From Fagopyrum homotropicum (Eukaryota > Streptophyta > Magnoliopsida > Caryophyllales > Polygonaceae), in assembly GCA_033239125.1 (NCBI GenBank), contig BSWB01000001.1:9188501-9252500 (forward strand): 64,000 bases of DNA, given 5' to 3'. The notes beneath the pieces were generated by a model. The model saw only the letters and a program-made list of their open reading frames with translations. It was not told the DNA's origin and searched no databases. Below, piece by piece: positions 56,430 through 64,000 of this stretch (its first letter is position 1; each line of letters opens with the position of its first letter). A program made the translations under genes and the position numbers.

Positions 56430-58115
56430 AAAATACCCCATACATAAGGTTTGCTCATCCCCGAGCAAAGTCCGACTATAGGCTAAGAGATGACATGATT
56501 TATGAATGCATGAAAAACCGAAAATATTTTTGGAATTGTGCTTCTAGAGGTTGGATCACCTTCATAGTCATGTTTCATGGCAATGGACAATCAATCATAT
56601 ATCAAATGAATGAAAGCACGGAAAGATAATTACACTTAACTCGAAAGCATGCATGAAAGGTGAAAATGAAGAAGTCAAGATGATCATGAGTATATCCAAT
56701 CTAGATTACTAAGTCTTACACACATGCAAATAGGTCACAAGGACTTAGGAAAGAAGAGGCTAAGAAACGTTGCGAATAGGTGAGAATTTTTCTAGGTCAT
56801 GTGATGCTAATCCGGGAAAGGAACTAAACAACCACAACTTCATATTTTTGATCAACTTCCACCAAGTGTATATTTTTTTTCTCCATCTTTTCTTTTTCTT
56901 TCACTTATTTTTTTGAGACAATGGCATTGGTGTACAAAAGCCAAAACCTTGGTGATTAGCGGGCCTCGGGCTTTTTTATTTTTCGAGGTGCTCCACACCG
57001 GGCACACATACCAAAGCTCGTTAGGACTATCGGTTTATCCGACTTTGGCAAGGCACAAACACCCGATTATGTGAATGGTGCCGAGTTACTCGTCATAAAA
57101 ACCAATGTCCCCAAACCTATATTTTTTCCTACACTTTTCACAACAAATTCAGCACTTCATTCACAACATTCATTCATCAACAACTTCACCCCACACTTGC
57201 TTTTCACACACATCAACACACTAACATGCTCCTATTCCCGGATGGGTCAAAAGAGGTCAAATTTTCATATCAATTGAGGTGCTCAAACAACATGATCAAG
57301 ATGAGAAGTAGAGAAAAATGAATTGCCTTAGTCATTCCTAGATAATGTGTAAGAACTAGCATGTAATTTCGACCATCAATCCTCAATCCAATCAAGGCAA
57401 ACATCATAATCACAATTCATATATTGGATTCAAGATAAGTACTTCAAGTCCACATATGCATACATCCATTCAACACACAAGGCCATCCATAGCCAATTCA
57501 CAAGACAATCTCATCATAAGGGTCACTCCCAAGCTTAGAAGCACTACAAATTTTTAAATTTTCTGATTTTTTTGGATTTTTCGAAATATATATGTACAAT
57601 GCAAAAGATAATGAAACATGTGACAAAAAGAAACTATCCTAGATGCAACTCATGCAAAAGATCATGCAAACCCCACCACATACTTAGAAACACATTGTCC
57701 CCAATGTGCATTTCAAGTAAAGAAGAGTGAAAGAGGGTCCTCACAATGTAAAAATGGTTTGCTTTGGTATTTGGGATTACTCAAGTGGAGTGATATCGGA
57801 TGATCTATCAACGATGGTAAAGAGCTCATGATGTTCGTTATGGTGTCGGGACCCGCGCTAAGCACCGTTAGCCGTCCAAGTCCCGCGTCCGCTCCACCCA
57901 CAATTGATATGGAATCATCATCATCACCTCCATTCCTTGCAAGACTTCTTTGTTCCCTAGACTCTAACGCACAAACACAAGACACACAAAACACACTAAA
58001 ACAAAGACAAAAGCAAAAACAAAAATGAAAAACAAAAACGAAAGGCGTTACCAATGGGTTGCCTCCCATCAAGCGCTTCTTTAAGGTCATTAGCTTGACA
58101 AAATTCGGGAGCGTC
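56430..58115 (-). other. Athila-A region between pol and 3' LTR, no env recognised
   Basis: On the minus strand it runs from the integrase stop to GGGGTATTTT, a likely polypurine tract directly before the LTR. Athila elements often carry a long post-pol region, sometimes with an env-like ORF; no such ORF is seen. A 136-aa frame (57713-58123, no ATG) has KKRLMGGNPLV followed by a hydrophobic FVFVFHFCFC run. It looks like read-through from pol rather than a gene. Confidence 0.6.
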
Positions 58116-58880
58116 TCACTCAAGGTGAAGTGGGGAAATCACATACACCGGAGCTTCCGGGATATACTTCTTCAACCGGTGCCCATTCACCTTAAAATCT
58201 CCACAATGCTCCCCACTTATCTCAACCATTTCATGGGGAAAGACTTTCCTCACCATATAAGGACCCGTCCATCTTGACTTTAGCTTTCCGGAGAAGAGCC
58301 ACAGCCTTGAGTTGAAGAGAAGGACCAAGTCTCCTTCACTCAACTCCTTCGGGATGAGACGCTTGTCATGCCAACGTTTGGTCCTTTCCTTGTAGATCCG
58401 GGCGTTTTCATAGGTATCCAACCGGATCTCCTCAAGAGCATTCATGTCTAGCAATCTCTTCTCACCGACCTTCTTGAGGTCAAAATTCAGCCACCTTATG
58501 GCCCAATATGCCCTATGCTCCATCTCCACCGGAAGGTGGCAAGACTTGCCATAAACTAGCTTGTAGGGAGTGGTGCCAATCGCTGTCTTGAAAGAGGTCC
58601 TATAAGCCCACAAGGCATCATCAAGCTTCATAGCCCAATCCTTTTTTGTCCTAGAAACCGTCTTCTCAAGTATCCCCTTTATCTCCCGGTTGGAGATCTC
58701 TACTTGGCCACTAGTTTGGGGATGGTAAGGTGTTGCCACCTTATGATCCACCCCATACTTAGCCAAAAGTGTCCCGAAGTTCCTATTGGTGAAATGCTTC
58801 CCTCCATCACTTATGATCACCCTTGGTGTTCCAAACCTAGGGAAGATCACTCGGTTGAAGAACCTGTTCGCTCCAAACGG
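58116..58880 (-). pseudogene. Athila-A integrase, C-terminal part
   Basis: The minus-strand frame includes RFFNRVIFPRFGTPRVIISDGGKHF (integrase core Asp), VATPYHPQTSGQVEISNREIK (core Glu) and KDWAMKLDDALWAYRTSFKTAIGTTPYKLVYGKSCHLPVE, wording typical of Athila/Tat integrases. A C-terminal part follows with GPYMVRKVFPHEMVEI. The stop is at 58116. The 5' side (first core Asp, zinc finger, RT and the rest) is cut off at 58880 by the LTR of Athila-B and would resume beyond the window. Open and little damaged, so fairly young. Confidence 0.88.
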
Positions 58881-60622
58881 TGTGTGCAAGTTTTAAATTT
58901 ATAACCCTAGATGTAAGCTTAAAACAAGGATGCGAACCCGCAGTGTACGGGTCAATCGTAGTAAAAAGCAAGAAATTCCAGGGGTAGATCACAGGGACTT
59001 AGTGAAACAAAGTCGATAACGGTAAGCTTTAGCAATTACTAACCACAAGTAATCAAAACAATCAAGGATGATAAAAGTCAATAAAGGAAATATGCAATTC
59101 TAGGGATTAAAGCATCTAGTTGTGGTTCCAACGCAAGATCTAAAGATAAGCGGACAAAGCTGAGGTTTTTGCATAGGGAAGGTGTTACTAAAGTGGAATA
59201 GATCACCGGGTAAGTCTCACTATTCACTAATCCAAAACCGTAACTCCTATTACCGGGTAAGTCTCAAGGAATTAAGATAAAGAACTATAACCTCAAACTA
59301 ACACACCATCTAAGGGAATAGAATCAACCTTTACCGGGTAAGTCTCAGGCTAACTCACAAAGATGGGATGAAAGCACACTCAATCCCCAATAAAGGATAA
59401 ACCTTTATTACCTACACTTATGATCTTAGGTAAACAAACTAAGGAATTACCGGGTAAGTCTCATCCTAAGCTTGCATTGAACCAGGAAAGGTGTAATAAG
59501 AATAGGATTTGGCAAACTCTAACACTTAACTCTCAATTTCGGATCAGATAAGTCACCTCGGTCAGAAGAATTCCACCCTGGCCGAGATGTTCATCGACTG
59601 AGCGAGATGCTTAGGGTTAAGGTTAAAGGCTCGAACTTTCAGGGTCCTACTGTGATTAAGATTATTCTATCATTGTTTTTCCCACAACCTTCAGCCAATC
59701 ACCCTAGAATCACACAAAGAGATTAGCCACTCATCATCATCATGAAAGTATTAATCAAATATATGGGAAGAATGTGAATATTTGAACAAGAAGAACTTAA
59801 TAGAAAGACTTCAATAACTTAATCAAATATCACTCAAACAAGCGTTCCTTGGATAGAAATCCAACAAGACAACAAACAAGAAGGGAATCTAAGATGATCT
59901 TACAAAAACCCTTCAAAAGCTATAAACTTCCTTCCTCAACCTTCAAAAAGGTTCTTCAAATCTTCCAACTTGAGTATGGCTGCAGCGGTGTAGTAGGTGT
60001 AAGCGAATGTATGCAGGATGTTTCGGTGTAAACGGGATACGGATTTGTGGAAAATCCAACCCTTTTTATAGGAAAATACCCTCCAAAGATAAGATATCTT
60101 AGAAAGATCTCTTCCCATAAAAATAGGTAAAATATATGATCTAGCATATCTTCTTCCTTCCAGGAGCCAAGCCCAAAAATATAAGATCTCTTTCCAAAGA
60201 TAAAAGATCTCAGCCAAGAATAAAATATTCTCGCCGCGCCCCAGGTGTTCGCCTCGGTCGAGTCGACTTCTTTAGATCACCTCGGTCGAGGTGACTCTAT
60301 AGTCAACCGAGGTGAGTCACAACTGAATGTGAAATCTCTCAAATCTGGTCCAAAGTAAATCTTTAATCCATGGCTATGCTTCCTGGATGTTTCCTTATGT
60401 TCATGAATGTAGCTCCAATGACTCCATAGCTCCTTTTGCTCCTTTTCGATGTAAAACGTGCCATTTTACCTACGATTACAACAAAACTAGGTGTAGACCT
60501 CGATTCCCGCAAAGGTAGATGAAATGGTAATATAATCACATATTATACATACAAACATGCAGATTATTGAAGATAAAACGTCCAAACAAACCCCAAAATA
60601 TAGACTATAATTCATGCTATCA
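58881..60622 (-). repeat. Athila-B 3' LTR (1742 bp), inserted in Athila-A integrase
   Basis: Minus strand TGATAGCATGAATTATAG ... CTTGCACACA. It shares the overall plan of the Athila-C LTR (the GAACCCGCAGTGTACGGG block, the TAAATTTAAxxCTT end, ACCGGGTAAGTCTC motifs) but most of the sequence differs, so it is a separate family. TATA at 60061-60070 (minus). The left flank AACGG (58876-58880) should be the target duplication; its partner lies outside the window. An 18-bp inverted repeat TCACCTCGGTCGAGGTGA is at 60277-60294. Confidence 0.82.
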
Positions 60623-60708
60623 AAATACCCCATACTTAGCCCTTGCTTGTCCCCAAGCAATTTCTGCATATTAAAGGCAAGATAGAATGGATTATAAGTC
60701 AAGAAAAT
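60623..60708 (-). other. Athila-B internal 3' remnant with polypurine tract
   Basis: AAATACCCCATACTTAGCCC on the plus strand, that is GGGGTATTT directly upstream of the LTR on the minus strand. It matches the same place in Athila-A (56430 onward). Athila-B internal sequence is cut here by Athila-C. Confidence 0.75.
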
Positions 60709-62525
60709 TGATAACACGATTTATAACATAGTTTTAGGTGTACATTTAGATAGAATTCTCGCTCATTCATGCATGATCTAGCATTAGTTCAAGACGTTTT
60801 GCACCCAATTCACATATTTTGTCGAGATAGACGTCTACACGGACTTGTGCGCGTTTTGTAGGTATTACGGGAAGTTTAGGAGCTTAAACGATGCGTTTGA
60901 AGATCGTTCATTTAAATGACGCACCCTCGGACTCATTAGGACACAAGCCAAGGGCTAAGAAGGACTCATGGAACCTTGCCAACACAAGCCATGCACCAAA
61001 CCACAGCTTAATAATCCAAGGCGAAGTTTCTGCATAGAATCACGGTTCTCTGACGAACCACGGCCGTGGAAATGACCGTGGATTTTGCCAGATTCTCGTG
61101 ACAGCTGTGCCACGACTCTCATGGCCAGCTCATGCAAGATTTGTTATAAAAGTGGTCCTTCATGGGTTGTTTGAGGCAGCTGGGGTAGTTTGGGAGCAGC
61201 TCATCCATTATCCATTTCTCTAACAAATATATTCTCAAAAATCAAGAAGTTTTTCTAGGAAGGAAAGTGTCAAAGAGAAGAAGAAGAGTTCCATTGAAGA
61301 GGAAGAGAAGAGCACACACCATAGCTTTCTTGTATTTCGGATTTCGTTTTCTAGAGATTGTATGAACCTTTGAACCTTCTTTTGGAAGGGTTGTAAGTGG
61401 CTCTATTCTAATCTTCAGCTTAGTTTTGAATTAAGTTCTCTTGTTCATCTCTCTTCTTTCATTATTTTGCAATGGATGTTTTGATTTTATGTTTGTTTGT
61501 TTTGATTTCCATTATGAATGTTGTAGGCTAAATTGATGTGGTTCTAGGGTAAGGAAAGGATGGTTATGGCTAGAACTATGATAGGACGGACTTAGATTTA
61601 CCCTTGGAAGACTTTTGCTTATGAACGTAGTTTCTGTTAGAAATTACGGGTAGTTCTTGAAGAACCACGGCCGTGGTTTCTGTAGAACAAACCGTGATTC
61701 TCCCTGGTTCGAAGGATCTTGCCTTAGATCTATAAAATGTTGAAACCCTAAGTGTTTGTTGAGTTTACCCTACCCTAGGGTGACCTAGTGTAGTGACTAA
61801 GTGTTAGGAGAGACTTACCCGGTAATCTTTGCCCTTAGAATCTAAAATAGCAAACCTTAGGTAGTGGTGAGCCAAATAAGCCGCCATTGGATTAGATGTG
61901 CTAGGATAGTTGCTTAGGACTTCCCTTCCAAGACTTACCCGGTAAGGATAGGTTAGATCCCTAATTAACAAATCCGGTTTGTGTAGAATTCCTATCCTTA
62001 GGTTCTTAGAGACTTACCCGGTAATGAGACCTTAGGTGTGGACTAGTTGGATCATGAGACCTACCCGTTAATTGATCCCGAATTAGATACATTTAGTCCC
62101 AACATATCATAGTTAATCCAAAGAATGAATAGATAACTTGAGTTCTATGCCATAACCGGAACTTCCGACCCCTAGAATCCGTCTTTTCTTTCCTTGATCA
62201 TTATCTTGTTTGGTTTATTCATTTGAGCTGATTTTTAGTTTAGTTTGATTGTTTACTTTGCATGAATTGTGATCTTTGATTGATCACCAAAAACCTACCA
62301 AAAACAAATTGAGGTTTTCATTTCTTTGTTTCCCCCTTTTCTAACCTTAGACCTTCACTAAACTTAATCACAAAACCGAATCAATTTCACCTTAGTCTTT
62401 GTGTTCGACCTCGGAATACTATCCATACTACAAACGTCCCGTACACTGCGGGTGCGCTAGAAGTTAGGATAATTATAACGAGTATAAATTTAAGGCTTAT
62501 TGCGTGCACACTTTTTAGCGTAACA
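60709..62525 (+). repeat. Athila-C 5' LTR (1817 bp)
   Basis: TGATAACACGATTTATAACA ... TAGCGTAACA, followed by a PBS. TATA box TATAAAAG at 61145-61152. A perfect 12-bp palindrome CCACGGCCGTGG occurs 76 bp upstream (61058-61069) and again in the transcribed part (61665-61676). Four copies of the GAGACTTACCCGGTAA motif lie at 61810-62071. The 5-bp left flank is AAAAT; its partner is outside the window. Confidence 0.9.
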
Positions 62526-62531
62526 AGTTTT

Positions 62532-62549
62532 TGGCGCCGTTGCCGGGGA
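62532..62549 (+). other. Primer-binding site, tRNA-Asp, Athila-C
   Basis: TGGCGCCGTTGCCGGGGA begins six bases after the LTR end. This is the tRNA-Asp type PBS well known from Athila elements and fixes the plus-strand orientation. Confidence 0.92.
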
Positions 62550-62666
62550 CTAGGTCTAGATTGAGTCTATTTAGTGATTGTTTCTAGTGTAGATCTTTAT
62601 TGTTGCTTTTGATCTCTCTTTGGTTGGTGTCTTTGCTTTTCAGGACATCTATTACTCTTTAGGTGT

Positions 62667-64000
62667 ATGCGAAGATCTCGTGGAAAGGATTTAGCTCCAT
62701 TCGATCCCGAACCGGAGAAAACCCTTCGATCTAGATCCAAGAACATCCGAAAAGAGAAGGAGATGGCCGGTAGAAATCTTCAAGCCGAGTTAGATGAAGC
62801 CTTAGAGCAAATAAGGCTAAGAGATGAGCTCTTGGAGGAAGAAAGGAGACTCGCCAATGAGAGGCAAGAGAAAACTAGGAGGGAGATTGAGGAAATTAGG
62901 CAAGCCCTTGTTCAAGGAGAGCTTAATCGCCGACAACCTCCACCTCCTCCACCACCGGTGGTACAACCGCAGCCGGCGGTTAATGTTAGGGTTGTTCCCA
63001 TTGCTATCGAGGAACCACAAACCCTAGGGAGACGTATGGATCTGGCACAAAGAGCACACCGACCGGGTGTGAATCTAGGAGATCCCGCAACCCACAACTA
63101 TGAGCTCCGCCCTCAAGTTCTACAAATGATCCGGCACAATCAATTTGGAGGGATGGAAGGAGAGTCTCCTTACCAACATTTGATGAACTACGAGATTTTG
63201 ATGGAAACTCTTAGGCCGCCAAGATTGGAGAGCAACAACCATAAGCTTAGGGCTTTTTCCTTCTCTCTTAAGGATAAAGCCTTGGCTTGGTATCAATCTA
63301 TTCCACAAGGGCGAGTTGGTACTTGGGAGGAGATGACAACCGAGTTTTTGACCAAGTTCTTTCCACCTTCCAAGACCACCGAATTAAGAGGGAAGATCAA
63401 TGCCTTCGTAATGAGGGATAGAGAAAGTTTGTTCAAGTCTTGGGAGAGATTCAAGGACCTTCTCCTAGATTGTCCACACCATGGCATACCGAAAATTGAG
63501 CTATTGGAAATCTACTTCAAGGGACTTGATGAAGATAGCCAATTCAAGCTTCAATCCCTCTCCGGTGGGACTTTCATGGAGAAGCATGTAGATGATGCTT
63601 GGGAGTTTGTGGAGAAGCAAGCTCTAGTGATTGAGAAGTACTCTCATAGGAAGAGTGAAGGAAGAAAGGCGGGAGCATATGAGGTGAGCGAGGTCACCAT
63701 GAGCAATTTCAAGCTTGACGCCATCAACAACGAGTTGAAATCCTTAAGAGAGTTGTGTACTACAACCTTGAAGAGCCAAACAACTCCTCAAGTGCTTCCA
63801 CAAGCTAACTTGCCTTCCAAGGAGGAAGATGTGAATTATATGGGAAGGGGCAACTTTAACAATTACCAAGGCCCAAGAAATTTCAACAACAACCGGCAAT
63901 TCAACAATTACCGGCCCAACCACAACCATCCCGGATTTTCTTACTCTAACCCGGATGGAGCCTTGAACCCTCCCGCCTCCACAAGCACAACTCCACCACA
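62667..64000 (+). CDS. Athila-C gag, open to the window edge (partial)
   Basis: ATG at 62667 opens MRRSRGKDLAPFDPEPEK and the frame is uninterrupted for about 444 codons to position 64000. Segments: a basic N-terminus; a long charged coiled-coil-like helix (residues about 35-90, LQAELDEALEQIRLRDELLE); a Pro-rich linker; a retrotransposon gag domain (about 165-300, with HLMNYEILMETLRPPR, KDKALAWYQSIP, TWEEMTTEFLTKFFPPSKT and SWERFKDLLLDCPHHGI); and an Asn-rich tail (NNYQGPRNFNNNRQFNNYRP). This matches Athila gag architecture. The lack of stops or shifts suggests a recently active element. The protein would form the virus-like particle core. It continues into unseen sequence. Confidence 0.9.
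   Translation, partial: MRRSRGKDLAPFDPEPEKTLRSRSKNIRKEKEMAGRNLQAELDEALEQIRLRDELLEEERRLANERQEKTRREIEEIRQALVQGELNRRQPPPPPPPVVQPQPAVNVRVVPIAIEEPQTLGRRMDLAQRAHRPGVNLGDPATHNYELRPQVLQMIRHNQFGGMEGESPYQHLMNYEILMETLRPPRLESNNHKLRAFSFSLKDKALAWYQSIPQGRVGTWEEMTTEFLTKFFPPSKTTELRGKINAFVMRDRESLFKSWERFKDLLLDCPHHGIPKIELLEIYFKGLDEDSQFKLQSLSGGTFMEKHVDDAWEFVEKQALVIEKYSHRKSEGRKAGAYEVSEVTMSNFKLDAINNELKSLRELCTTTLKSQTTPQVLPQANLPSKEEDVNYMGRGNFNNYQGPRNFNNNRQFNNYRPNHNHPGFSYSNPDGALNPPASTSTTPP

Noticed and set aside
57713..58123. 136-aa ORF with a hydrophobic run as a possible Athila env
   Set aside because: No ATG, hydrophobic stretch comes from a TTTTTG-type repeat, no signal peptide or cleavage pattern; overlaps the end of integrase.

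Overview
This window is plant nuclear DNA, almost certainly from a eudicot. It is dominated by nested transposable elements: Ty3/gypsy chromoviruses, Athila elements, an L1-type LINE, CACTA remnants and a Tourist-like MITE. The only clear cellular genes are two copies of a six-exon, intron-containing CWC15 (a spliceosome component). I see no rRNA, tRNA, CRISPR or bacterial-type operon. The species cannot be named from the sequence alone.

The backbone of positions 1-54360 is a tandem segmental duplication of a unit of about 11.5 kb. Window position 1 corresponds to 22885 and to 49985. Each unit starts with AT-rich inverted-repeat DNA, followed by a first-exon fragment of an STK16-like kinase. 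Next come a CACTA terminus with a small spliced Transpos_assoc-domain gene, a foldback element and the 3' part of a gypsy integrase with an LTR-like tail. The unit ends with GTGACA-rich DNA, a second foldback element and CWC15. Copy 3 is partial and stops at 54360.

Each copy was later invaded separately. Copy 1 carries a 406-bp MITE (108-513, TSD TTA) and a complete 10,969-bp Tekay/Del-type chromovirus (5909-16877, TSD TCACA). Copy 2 carries a minus-strand LINE (34171-49656, TSD of 15-17 bp), itself split by a second Tekay-type element (37824-46915, TSD GGGAT). Copy 3 carries a solo Athila-type LTR (51751-53580, TSD CATCA/CATTA). The uninterrupted sister copies give true empty sites for these events, so most boundaries are exact to the base.

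Positions 54361-64000 lie outside the tandem unit. They hold a chromovirus-like LTR fragment and a three-deep Athila nest. Athila-A (minus strand; 3' LTR, untranslated region, integrase end) is broken by Athila-B (minus strand; 3' LTR). Athila-B is broken by Athila-C (plus strand; 5' LTR, tRNA-Asp PBS, and a gag frame open to the end of the window).

The strongest biological signals are: (1) the two CWC15 blocks differ at one base in about 2.9 kb, while the flanking unit differs by roughly 1-2%; (2) a motif ACCGGGTAAGTCTC recurs four times in each Athila-type LTR family, alongside long promoter-region palindromes; (3) a covarying hairpin over a perfect 5' splice-site sequence is shared by two Tekay-type LTR families; (4) a GC-AG first intron in CWC15; (5) a very young Tekay element whose reverse transcriptase active site is already altered. 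I found no convincing new multi-gene system; the window is best read as a layered record of duplication and transposition.
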